Below the pieces are notes generated by a model that did no database searches, had not been told where the DNA came from, and saw only the letters and a list, made by a program, of their open reading frames with translations. A stretch of DNA of 64,000 nt, taken from assembly GCA_039192165.1 (NCBI GenBank), contig JBCCXD010000006.1:1-64000 (forward strand), written 5' to 3'. Below, in pieces: positions 35,603-43,344 of this stretch. Position 1 is the stretch's first letter. Every line of letters starts with the position of its first letter. The position numbers were made by a program, and so were the translations under genes. Source of the DNA: Dinoroseobacter sp039192165 (GTDB lineage: Bacteria; Pseudomonadota; Alphaproteobacteria; Rhodobacterales; Rhodobacteraceae).

Positions 35603-36268
35603 ATGGCGCATGACATGTATCCCCCATCTCCGCCGCTGCTGACCCCCGACCTTCTGTTGCGCGGGTACATGTCCGGGATATTTCCAATGGCAGAGCAGCG
35701 CGATGACCCCGAGGTATTCTGGGTCGACCCGAAACGGCGCGGAATCCTGCCCTTGGATGGGATGCATGTATCACGCTCGCTTAGACGAGCCCTTAGACGA
35801 AGTTCGGCCCAGCTGCGCCTGGACACAGATTTCGCCGGCGTTGTGGCGGGCTGTGCAGATCGAGACGAAACCTGGATCAACAACGCTATTTTTGAGGCCT
35901 ATCTCCAGCTTCATGACCTCGACTACGCCCATTCGATCGAGCTTTGGGACGGAACAGACCTGATCGGAGGCGTGTACGGTGTCGCAATTGGCAGTGCGTT
36001 CTTTGGAGAAAGCATGTTTTCGCGTGCACCTGACGCATCAAAAATCGCGCTCGTCTGCCTTGTGACACATCTGCGTAGCTGTGGTTTCACACTGTTTGAC
36101 ACGCAGTTCGTCACACCGCATTTGCAACGGCTTGGTGCGATTGAGATTAGCCGCGACGACTACAGGTCCCGACTTAAGGACGCGCTTTCGGGCGAGGCGA
36201 CAGTTCGCCGGCAGCTACTTCCGGAGACGCCGTCCGCGTTTCTTCCTCCGGCAGATCACACGCAGTGA
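35603..36268 (+). CDS. aat: Leucyl/phenylalanyl-tRNA-protein transferase
   Basis: 221 residues. LTPDLLLRGYMSGIFPMAEQ, then VFWVDPKRRGILPLDGMHVS, and GGVYGVAIGSAFFGESMFSR are the conserved blocks of Aat, which adds Leu or Phe to proteins with N-terminal Arg or Lys and feeds the N-end rule pathway (ClpS-ClpAP). ATG 35603 is used; 35615 is an alternative. Its last 95 bp overlap the 3' end of the convergent DUF2155 gene. Confidence 0.95.
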   Translation: MAHDMYPPSPPLLTPDLLLRGYMSGIFPMAEQRDDPEVFWVDPKRRGILPLDGMHVSRSLRRALRRSSAQLRLDTDFAGVVAGCADRDETWINNAIFEAYLQLHDLDYAHSIELWDGTDLIGGVYGVAIGSAFFGESMFSRAPDASKIALVCLVTHLRSCGFTLFDTQFVTPHLQRLGAIEISRDDYRSRLKDALSGEATVRRQLLPETPSAFLPPADHTQ

Positions 36269-36731
36269 CCCATACATCATAGCGAGGATGATCGAGCGCC
36301 ATCAAAGCGGGCGATGACGCCAGCATCCAGCCCTCGAACAGTGTTTGAGAGTACCTCGGGTCACTTATGGTCACGCGGGCAAAGGCATCCGATGCCGGAT
36401 TTTCCTCGGGATAGCGGCATTCATGGAGCGCAAGCTCAAGCCTGTCAGAGGTTGCGATTTCGCCAACACGCAGCTGCAGCTGTTCAACCCGTCCTGTCGT
36501 CTTGTCCAGCACGCGCAAGCTTCCTGTTTCCGCCAGAGCGGTTTTGGTACCCTGATCGAAAGTTTGGAACTCCTCATCGCGCAGCCGCAATGCTCCTCCA
36601 AACCCGTCGCCGAGTGAGCCACCGGGTTGCGCCCTAAGCTCCAACTCTTCGAGCGGTGTCATTTCGATCCTGTCCTGTTGCGCCAAAGCCGGCACTGCGA
36701 TCGCCACGCTCAGCACAAGGAACCGGATCAT
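36174..36731 (-). CDS. DUF2155 secreted protein
   Basis: 185 residues with a signal peptide (MIRFLVLSVAIAVPALA). The core ALRVLDK-type segment (GSLRVLDKTTGRVEQLQLRV, then LHECRYPEENPASDAFARVT, and FEGWMLASSPALMALDHPRY) defines the DUF2155 family, which in alphaproteobacteria adjoins mlaD-like and NDUFA12 genes. It is periplasmic with unknown function. Its ATG overlaps the mlaD-like stop (ATGA). The C-terminal 30 residues lie antiparallel to the end of aat and are probably unstructured. Confidence 0.85.
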   Translation of the reverse strand: MIRFLVLSVAIAVPALAQQDRIEMTPLEELELRAQPGGSLGDGFGGALRLRDEEFQTFDQGTKTALAETGSLRVLDKTTGRVEQLQLRVGEIATSDRLELALHECRYPEENPASDAFARVTISDPRYSQTLFEGWMLASSPALMALDHPRYDVWVTACDLPEEETRTASPEVAAGELSPRPKARP

Positions 36732-37177
36732 TCGTCGTCGCCGCCGGAGACAAATGCCATGAGAAGCGAAATCAGGCTGACCGAGCCCTGTGTGTCGAGA
36801 AACTCACCTCCGTTTTCCATAGCGAAAGCAGATCCGCCCGGCAGAATTTCAACAAAATTGCCGCCCAGCAGACCTTCCGATGAAATCGCGATCGCGCTGT
36901 CATCGGGTATCTCAACCGTTCCGGCAACCGTGATGGTGGTATCGGCGCGATATGTTTCTGGGTTCAGCGCAAGCCCGGTCACTGTGCCGACTTTCACACC
37001 TGCGAGACGAACATCGGTCCCCACGGTAATCCCGTCAGCGCTTCGAAAGGACGCTACAAGATCATAGCCGGCTCCGCCGCGCGACAACCCAGTGGAATTT
37101 GAGACAAATACAAGAAACCCGACTGTAAGCGCCAGAACGGCTGCTCCGGTTACGACTTCAGTGGTTGTGTTGGACAT
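36728..37177 (-). CDS. mlaD: MlaD-type outer-membrane lipid asymmetry protein
   Basis: 149 residues from ATG 37177. One N-terminal membrane anchor (EVVTGAAVLALTVGFLVFVS) is followed by an MCE/MlaD domain: YDLVASFRSADGITVGTDVR, LAGVKVGTVTGLALNPETY, then SEGLLGGNFVEILPGG. In E. coli MlaD forms a periplasmic hexamer that carries phospholipids for the MlaFEDB transporter. mlaF and mlaE are not adjacent here. It is the gene upstream of, and overlapping, DUF2155. Confidence 0.9.
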   Translation of the reverse strand: MSNTTTEVVTGAAVLALTVGFLVFVSNSTGLSRGGAGYDLVASFRSADGITVGTDVRLAGVKVGTVTGLALNPETYRADTTITVAGTVEIPDDSAIAISSEGLLGGNFVEILPGGSAFAMENGGEFLDTQGSVSLISLLMAFVSGGDDE

Positions 37178-37240
37178 CGTGCCAAATCGCCCCTTTAACC
37201 GCCGGCCCGCTCGCCGGTTCAGCCGCAATCTAGAGCAGGT

Positions 37241-37615
37241 TCACTCGGGTTGCCATGCCTCATAGTCAGAGCGATCTGCGGGCTTTGCCCGCCTCAATGA
37301 TCCGCTTGGAGCATAGGCCAGCGGTGTACCGGTGAGATTTTCTTCATGCGGCTTTTCCCAAGCCTTGCGTGGCAAGGGCGCTTCTGTTGGCGGATCCGCC
37401 CAGGTGTGATGCAGCCAACCGTGCCACTCCGGCGAGATACGGCTGGCCTCGACCTCGCCGTTGTAGATCACCCAGCGTCGTTTGCCGTCCTTGGATTGGT
37501 AAAAAACATTCCCCGACCCATCTTCGCCAACCTTCACACCATTTCGGTTTGTCCAAAGACGCATTCCCAGCGTTTCAGCGTTCCACCAGGTGATCAGTTG
37601 CAAAATGAACTTCAT
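37241..37615 (-). CDS. NDUFA12-like complex I accessory subunit
   Basis: 124 residues. TLGMRLWTNRNGVKVGEDGS, then GNVFYQSKDGKRRWVIYNGE, EASRISPEWHGWLHHTWADP and PRKAWEKPHEENLTGTPLAY match the B17.2/NDUFA12 family of NADH:ubiquinone oxidoreductase accessory subunits, which alphaproteobacteria share with mitochondria. It assists assembly or stability of complex I at the inner membrane. It is upstream of mlaD-DUF2155 in the same direction, a conserved neighbourhood in this lineage. Confidence 0.95.
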   Translation of the reverse strand: MKFILQLITWWNAETLGMRLWTNRNGVKVGEDGSGNVFYQSKDGKRRWVIYNGEVEASRISPEWHGWLHHTWADPPTEAPLPRKAWEKPHEENLTGTPLAYAPSGSLRRAKPADRSDYEAWQPE

Positions 37616-37707
37616 GCAAAGGCTCCAGTCCGTTGGATTTCATATGACCGATTACGCCTTCCGGGTCCAGCGACAAGCAGACGCGGTGCATGCTCTGACA
37701 TCGAGAC

Positions 37708-38934
37708 CTACTGCGCCGGTTTCAGTCCACGCAAACTGCCAAGCAGACTTGGGATCTTTTCCTTGAACCTGAAAAACCCTGCTTTTGCGTGGGGCCAGGC
37801 CTCCAGATCGTATGTGCGCACAACCTGAACCAAAGAAAGGTCAGGTGCGTCAGTGCACAAGTGGGCAAGAGTGTCGGAAGCGGGCCCGACAGGCGCATAC
37901 GGTGTGACCACCTGTGCGAGCCCATTGCGTGCAGCCCAGTCCGCGATACCGTTTGACCCATCAAGGATTGGGATACTCGCGTCCGACCCGGCAAAGTGGC
38001 GCTGAAGAGTGTCGTCTATCGCGCCCCTAGCGAAGGCCAGCACTGTTTCTGAAACATGCAATGGTGACCGTGCCCGGGTTGCGTCTAGCACAGCAACCGC
38101 ATCCGGTTTCAAACCTTGCGCGACGAGAAAACTTGGCGACAGATCTTCGTCAGTCAAAAGCAAGCCGGTGGCAAGACCGGGGTTCCAGGTCCCCTGCAGT
38201 GGTGGCTCAATCCTCGGAGGATGGGGCGGGCCGGAGAGTGGGTCAGGCTCGACCGCCAATTGACGCAGAGGGCGATGCCGGCCCCTGGTGTATTTCGAAA
38301 TGTTCGAAGCACGCGCCACATAGTTCTTACCTTGCGTTTGGAGGCCGGCAACCCATCGCCAGCTTAGGGTGTTAGAGGCCGCGTCCCCATCGAGCAGGTG
38401 ACGCAGGAAAAAATCTGCTCCGAGCTCCCAGGGCAGGCGCAACGTGAAAATCCAGATCGAGGCAAACCACATGCGCGCATGGTTGTGCAGATAGCCAGTC
38501 TCAAAAAGTTCGCGTGCCCAAGCGTTAAAGGCCTCAATATCAGTTTCTCCGCGGCAGGCCTCTTCCCAGGCCGTGCGCAAACCGGATTCGGCCTGAACGC
38601 GATCAAGCGCCTTGGTCAGACCGGCCTTGTATGCCGTCCAAACTGACGGCCGCATCTCGAGCCATCCTTTCCAGTAGGTGCGCCAGTACACTTCCTGAAC
38701 GAATTTCTCGGCCGCCTGCAGTGAATGCCGGCCCAGGACAGCCTGTAAAACATCTTTTTCGGTGAGCAGCCTGTGGCGCAGATAGGGCGACAGACCAGAG
38801 ACATGAGGGTGGCCCTCATCTGCCAAATCGTAATTGCGCAAGCGCGTATACTCTGCGCCTGCACGCGGCACGAAGTCCTGCAAACGGCGCAACGCGGCGG
38901 TATAGGTCGGGGCAAAGGGGCCGGCTCCGGGCAT
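37708..38934 (-). CDS. Photolyase/cryptochrome-like flavoprotein with FAD domain at the N-terminus
   Basis: 408 residues from ATG 38934 (GTG 38961 possible). The protein begins directly with the photolyase FAD-binding domain: HPHVSGLSPYLRHRLLTEKD, FVQEVYWRTYWKGW, LFETGYLHNHARMWFASIWI (the TGWLHNRARM-type active-site helix), DGDAASNTLSWRWVAGLQTQ and GKNYVARASNISKYT. The alpha/beta antenna domain that normally precedes it is absent. Instead, about 170 residues after the FAD domain contain a segment resembling antenna-domain strands (IADWAARNGLAQVVTPYAPV; DLEAWPHAKAGFFRFKEKIP). The FAD residues suggest a functional flavoprotein, probably for DNA repair. Confidence 0.85.
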   Translation of the reverse strand: MPGAGPFAPTYTAALRRLQDFVPRAGAEYTRLRNYDLADEGHPHVSGLSPYLRHRLLTEKDVLQAVLGRHSLQAAEKFVQEVYWRTYWKGWLEMRPSVWTAYKAGLTKALDRVQAESGLRTAWEEACRGETDIEAFNAWARELFETGYLHNHARMWFASIWIFTLRLPWELGADFFLRHLLDGDAASNTLSWRWVAGLQTQGKNYVARASNISKYTRGRHRPLRQLAVEPDPLSGPPHPPRIEPPLQGTWNPGLATGLLLTDEDLSPSFLVAQGLKPDAVAVLDATRARSPLHVSETVLAFARGAIDDTLQRHFAGSDASIPILDGSNGIADWAARNGLAQVVTPYAPVGPASDTLAHLCTDAPDLSLVQVVRTYDLEAWPHAKAGFFRFKEKIPSLLGSLRGLKPAQ

Positions 38935-38994
38935 AGGCCGCAACCTAGCTTTCCAGTACACGGGTCAAGCCACCGGGATGTTGTCGTGTTGCCC

Positions 38995-39022
38995 CTTGTA
39001 GCCCCGGGACCGCAGACCTAAG
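38995..39022 (+). promoter_or_regulatory. Possible heat-shock-type promoter for clpP
   Basis: CTTG (38995-38998) and CCTAAG (39017-39022) are spaced by 18 bp, a partial match to the alphaproteobacterial RpoH pattern CTTG-N17/18-CCTAT. Expected for clpP, but the -10 half is weak. Confidence 0.3.
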
Positions 39023-39072
39023 ATTCTAGAGACACCCCGGACCGTCAGGTCCCTCCTATCGAGGCAGCACAT

Positions 39073-39693
39073 ATGCAAGATCCAGTCGAAACCTACATGA
39101 ACCTCGTTCCGATGGTCGTTGAACAGACCAGCCGCGGGGAACGTGCCTATGACATTTTCTCGCGGCTTTTAAAGGAACGGATCGTGTTCCTCAACGGGCC
39201 CGTCCACGACGGCATGAGCCAGCTTGTGGTTGCCCAGCTGCTGCATCTGGAGGCCGAAAATCCCTCCAAGGAAATCTCAATGTATATCAACAGCCCCGGC
39301 GGTGTTGTGACGAGCGGTTTGTCGATTTACGACACAATGCAATACATCAAGCCAAAAGTGTCCACGCTGGTGGTTGGTCAGGCGGCCTCTATGGGGTCAC
39401 TTCTGCTAACCGCTGGAGAGCCCGGTATGCGCTTCAGCTTACCCAATTCCCGCATCATGGTGCACCAGCCGTCGGGCGGTTATCAGGGCCAGGCGACGGA
39501 CATCATGATCCATGCGCAGGAAACACAGAAGCTCAAAGATCGGCTCAACACGATTTATGTGAAGCATACTGGCCAAACGATGAAAAAAGTCGTGGAAGCG
39601 CTGGAACGCGATAATTTTATGGATGCTGAACAGGCCAAGGACTGGGGGCTGATCGACGAAATCGTAGAGAGTCGCGCCAAGGACGAGGACTAG
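39073..39693 (+). CDS. clpP: ClpP serine protease subunit
   Basis: 206 residues. YDIFSRLLKERIVFLNGPVH opens the conserved core. Catalytic Ser106 (GQAASMGSLLL) and His131 (MVHQPSGG) are present, and the Asp lies in the handle region (about residue 180). Forms the two-ring proteolytic chamber fed by ClpX or ClpA. clpX follows 250 bp downstream in the same direction. Confidence 0.97.
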   Translation: MQDPVETYMNLVPMVVEQTSRGERAYDIFSRLLKERIVFLNGPVHDGMSQLVVAQLLHLEAENPSKEISMYINSPGGVVTSGLSIYDTMQYIKPKVSTLVVGQAASMGSLLLTAGEPGMRFSLPNSRIMVHQPSGGYQGQATDIMIHAQETQKLKDRLNTIYVKHTGQTMKKVVEALERDNFMDAEQAKDWGLIDEIVESRAKDED

Positions 39694-39946
39694 GAAAACC
39701 ACGGTAGCGGTCGTGGCTAGGAGCCGCGAGCATTGCGCATACGATTACTTGCGCGATCGCCAACGGTTCCCGGCTGACGCCGCGCCGCACCCCCTATTAA
39801 CGAAAACGCGACATCTGGCGGGGCATTTTGGCATTGTGCCCCGAAATGCGCTGTCCTAGCATGTTTCGAAAGATGGGTCTGTTTCGGCCCCTGCCCCATA
39901 CCGATCCTGCCAAGATCGCAGGGGTGAGCAATCGACGAGGTATCCG

Positions 39947-41206
39947 ATGGCGACTAACTCCGGCGACAGCAAGAACACGCTCTATTGCTCTTTCTGCGGA
40001 AAAAGCCAGCACGAGGTGCGCAAGCTCATCGCCGGGCCCACCGTCTTCATCTGCGATGAATGCGTTGAGCTCTGCATGGATATTATCCGTGAAGAAACCA
40101 AATCGGCTGGATTGAAATCCTCCGAAGGCGTGCCCTCACCGCGTGAAATCTGTCAGGTGCTCGACGATTATGTCATCGGACAAGCACACGCCAAACGCGT
40201 TTTGTCCGTAGCGGTGCATAACCACTACAAACGCCTGAACCATGCCGGAAAGTCCGACATCGAACTGGCAAAATCCAACATTCTGCTGATCGGCCCGACA
40301 GGCTGCGGCAAGACGCTCCTGGCGCAGACCCTGGCGCGGATACTGGACGTGCCCTTTACAATGGCCGATGCAACGACACTGACCGAGGCCGGTTATGTCG
40401 GGGAAGATGTCGAAAACATCATCCTGAAGCTGCTCCAGGCCAGCGAGTACAACGTCGAACGCGCGCAACGCGGGATCGTGTACATTGATGAGGTCGACAA
40501 GATCACGCGCAAATCCGACAATCCCTCGATTACCCGGGACGTCTCGGGCGAAGGCGTGCAACAGGCACTTTTGAAGATCATGGAAGGCACCGTGGCCTCG
40601 GTGCCGCCACAGGGCGGCCGCAAGCATCCCCAGCAGGAGTTCTTGCAAGTCGACACCACAAATATTCTGTTCATCTGCGGGGGCGCATTCGCCGGTCTGG
40701 AGAAAATAATTGCACAGCGCGGAAAGGGTTCCGCCATGGGGTTTGGGGCCGATGTGCGGGACAATGATGACCGCGGCGTCGGCGAGATGTTCAACGAACT
40801 TGAGCCGGAAGATCTGCTTAAGTTCGGTCTTATCCCTGAATTCGTCGGACGTCTTCCTGTCATCGCAACGCTCACTGATCTCGATGAGGAAGCGCTTGTC
40901 ACCATCCTGACGCAACCAAAGAATGCACTTGTTAAGCAGTATCAGCGTCTGTTCGAACTGGAAGATGCACAACTCACCTTCACGGAGGATGCGTTGAAGG
41001 CAGTTGCCTCGCGCGCAATTGAGCGCAAGACAGGTGCACGGGGTCTTCGCTCCATTCTGGAGGACATCCTGCTGGATACGATGTTTGATCTTCCGAGCCT
41101 CGAAAGCGTTGATGAGGTCGTGGTGAATGAAGAAGTCGTATCTGGCGACGCCAAGCCCCTGTTAATCTACGCTGAGCGCAAAGACGAGCCTGCCACAGTA
41201 GGTTAA
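39947..41206 (+). CDS. clpX: ClpX unfoldase
   Basis: 419 residues. An N-terminal C4 zinc-binding domain (YCSFCGKSQHE...FICDECVELC, about 12-40), Walker A GPTGCGKT, Walker B IVYIDEVDKI, and sensor 2 GARGLRSILEDILL are intact. It unfolds tagged proteins for ClpP degradation. The IGL/F loop that docks to ClpP is present as KFGLIPEFVGR. Normal length for the family. Confidence 0.97.
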   Translation: MATNSGDSKNTLYCSFCGKSQHEVRKLIAGPTVFICDECVELCMDIIREETKSAGLKSSEGVPSPREICQVLDDYVIGQAHAKRVLSVAVHNHYKRLNHAGKSDIELAKSNILLIGPTGCGKTLLAQTLARILDVPFTMADATTLTEAGYVGEDVENIILKLLQASEYNVERAQRGIVYIDEVDKITRKSDNPSITRDVSGEGVQQALLKIMEGTVASVPPQGGRKHPQQEFLQVDTTNILFICGGAFAGLEKIIAQRGKGSAMGFGADVRDNDDRGVGEMFNELEPEDLLKFGLIPEFVGRLPVIATLTDLDEEALVTILTQPKNALVKQYQRLFELEDAQLTFTEDALKAVASRAIERKTGARGLRSILEDILLDTMFDLPSLESVDEVVVNEEVVSGDAKPLLIYAERKDEPATVG

Positions 41207-41208
41207 GC

Positions 41209-41223
41209 ACAGGCGATACCTGT
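41209..41223 (+). terminator. Possible clpX terminator
   Basis: ACAGG-CGATA-CCTGT hairpin three bases after the clpX stop, followed shortly by an A/T-rich run ending TTTATTTTT. The stem is only 5 bp. Confidence 0.4.
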
Positions 41224-41327
41224 CTGAAAAAATTTATTTTTCGAAAGGTTGGCTCTCCGTGCATGAGCCATGGTGTACTGCGGGGTCTTGCCGCGGGCCC
41301 GTGCCTTTGCCACGTTGACAGCGCAAC

Positions 41328-42716
41328 GTGCCAACAACGGACAGCCTCTTGAGCGAGACGCAGTTTACTAACCCGGCCCTCGTTCTTCTCGAAATCCCGG
41401 GAACAGGCGCCGACCGCTTACGTGCTGCATTCGGCGCGCCGAGCGCCACACGGCGTGTATCGGCGCTCGGCACCACCTCTGCCCCCCGAATTGCCGTCAT
41501 TTGCCATCCTTACATCCGCTTTCAGACCATTGTTCGATCCTTTGCGGAGGGGCGCGACGGTCAGCCCCCTCGCATTGCCGGGATTCCACTGGAGGAAGCT
41601 ATAGATCTTTTGGAGAAACCGCAGGTGCCCTTTGATCTGTCGCGCGACTATCCTCAGGCGGAGTTGAAGCACGCGTTGATGCCAATGACGCATCCAGTAC
41701 ACAGCCTGCATCGGGCGCACCACGTTCTGCGGCGCGAAAAGATGGCGGAAGACTGGACTGCGCTAAGCCACAGCATCGCGCTCCCTGAATTGCCGGATTT
41801 GGACAAGATGGACGCGGTCTCCGGCATACCGGCAACTCTCGAACCGCGCTTGCGAACACTTTACGCAACAGATTTTGAGCTGTTGGGATATACCCCACAA
41901 GACACTGCCCCGGTTGCAGCATCCCGGCTGCCCTCGCCTCCCGAACTTCCCAGCGTTTGGGATTTGTGGCCTACGTTTTTTGAGAGCCGTTCAATTGCAA
42001 AAGACCACGCCCCGAATGCTCTACCCGATCCGGACGTGCCCCTTGTCCCTTTTCTGCAGACACGTGTGGCGGGGCGGCGCGGTCGGACCTGGACCGGGAG
42101 AGAAGAAGACCTCATCCAGCATTTCAAAAAGCTTCAGCCGGAATTCGCAGATGCGTCACGGCTCGCGCATTTGCTTGCTGCCACCATAGTCGTTTTGCGA
42201 CGCGCACCGGACTGCGCCGAAGCGCTGCAGCTTTTTCAGAGAATCCTGAGCGACCATTCAGCTGCCATCGCGCCGCAACTGAAGCTGCGCTGGCTGGCCT
42301 CCGTGTGCGATACTCTTGCCGATCATGGTGTCGACCAGGGCCAGCGCGCACTCGGGTTGGCTGGCAGCCTCCTGGCCAACACTCTTAAACTATCGGAAAG
42401 TGAGCGGCGCATTTACGGTCCGAACCGCCCGTGGCCTCCAAAAGTCAGGTGGAGCAGCGGTGGCCCCCTGTTTGATGGGATGATTACCTACTGGGTCGAG
42501 AAAGGTGAGATGATCGCCCACATGCGCGACCGGCTCCAGCGGGTCGCGTCCCAAGACCCGAGCGTCGGACCGATCGTTGTCGAGGTCATGGAACGCGCAC
42601 ACCGCAATAACACAGTCTATCGCCGTTTTGCCGCGATGGCCGGCCACCCCTCGCCCCCTTTAATGGATCCTGCGCTGCGCGCCGAGCTAAAAGCCCTGCT
42701 GGCGGACGCGCTCTAG
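41328..42716 (+). CDS. Large conserved protein with sulfotransferase-like N-terminal half
   Basis: 462 residues from a GTG (41328) or TTG (41349); neither has a clear ribosome binding site. The N-terminal 180 or so residues look like a sulfotransferase fold missing the standard P-loop (VLLEIPGTGADRLRAAFG; AVICHPYIRFQTIVRSFAEG) with the usual late motif HHVLRREKMAEDWTALSHSI and RLRTLYATDFELLGYTPQ. The C-terminal 220 residues are helical and may contain repeat-like pairs (APDCAEALQLFQRILSDHSA). I know no function. It ends in a 4-bp overlap with the convergent RidA gene. Confidence 0.6.
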   Translation: MPTTDSLLSETQFTNPALVLLEIPGTGADRLRAAFGAPSATRRVSALGTTSAPRIAVICHPYIRFQTIVRSFAEGRDGQPPRIAGIPLEEAIDLLEKPQVPFDLSRDYPQAELKHALMPMTHPVHSLHRAHHVLRREKMAEDWTALSHSIALPELPDLDKMDAVSGIPATLEPRLRTLYATDFELLGYTPQDTAPVAASRLPSPPELPSVWDLWPTFFESRSIAKDHAPNALPDPDVPLVPFLQTRVAGRRGRTWTGREEDLIQHFKKLQPEFADASRLAHLLAATIVVLRRAPDCAEALQLFQRILSDHSAAIAPQLKLRWLASVCDTLADHGVDQGQRALGLAGSLLANTLKLSESERRIYGPNRPWPPKVRWSSGGPLFDGMITYWVEKGEMIAHMRDRLQRVASQDPSVGPIVVEVMERAHRNNTVYRRFAAMAGHPSPPLMDPALRAELKALLADAL

Positions 42717-43111
42717 AGCTGAGCGGCAAGCAGTTCAATTTCGACTTTGAACTCCGGACGCGTGAACCCCGACACAATCATCAGGGTCGACGCGGGAAGA
42801 TGATCGACTTCCGCAAGCCACGCATCGCGCGCGGCCATATACCCTGCCATATGTGCGCGGTCCGTCACGTACGCATTGATCCTTATAACATCCGAACGGC
42901 TCATTCGCCCTTCATTCAGAACCGCGTCCAGATTGGTAAAACACAGGCGCGCCTGGTCTTCAGCGCTTTCCGGCGCAACGTCGTCCGGGCCAATTCCCAA
43001 TTGACCCGAACACACCACCAGCCGGGCTCCGGCTGGCACCTCAACCCCATGGGCATAGCGCGCAAACGGCGCGCGGATCGTGGTCGGAACAAGCGATTTC
43101 AGCACAGGCAT
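42713..43111 (-). CDS. RidA / YjgF-family enamine deaminase-like protein
   Basis: 132 residues from ATG 43111; a TTG at 43144 would add 11. Family blocks: ARYAHGVEVPAGARLVVCSG, QLGIGPDD, CFTNLDAVLNEGRMSRSDVI, and the C-terminal segment STLMIVSGFTRPEFKVEIEL with the pocket Arg and Glu. RidA proteins hydrolyse reactive enamine/imine intermediates; RutC does so in pyrimidine breakdown. It is divergent from the 43.3-51.7 kb catabolic operon, which makes a role in that pathway likely. Confidence 0.85.
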   Translation of the reverse strand: MPVLKSLVPTTIRAPFARYAHGVEVPAGARLVVCSGQLGIGPDDVAPESAEDQARLCFTNLDAVLNEGRMSRSDVIRINAYVTDRAHMAGYMAARDAWLAEVDHLPASTLMIVSGFTRPEFKVEIELLAAQL

Positions 43112-43263
43112 CTCCGGGAAACGAGTCGGAGTGGACGCTGCCAAAACAGCAGAGAAAACGCCAGAATACCGAGGTCGTAACTTTGCCTATTGCATATATT
43201 TTAAGCAGAACGGTTGATTTTTGATCTTTGCTTGAATTTCGCATTTACTGCGTTTCGAACGAC

Positions 43264-43289
43264 CCCTCCAGAGAGAGGGACTCGGGTCC
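43264..43289 (+). promoter_or_regulatory. Alternative hairpins in the leader of the catabolic operon
   Basis: CCCTC (43264-43268) can pair with GAGGG (43275-43279), while GGAC (43278-43281) can pair with GTCC (43286-43289). The two hairpins share bases and exclude each other. They lie 55-80 bases before the first gene. A riboswitch or attenuator is possible; no consensus of a known class was recognised by eye. Confidence 0.3.
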
Positions 43290-43344
43290 GGAATGCCTAA
43301 GTTCAGACCTAGAAAACCGAAAAGACTACCAACAGGAGACCGAC

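Noticed and set aside
43112..43344. TPP riboswitch upstream of the NMT1/THI5-like operon
   Set aside because: The conserved CUGAGA and ACCUGA...GGGUAAU-type segments are absent.
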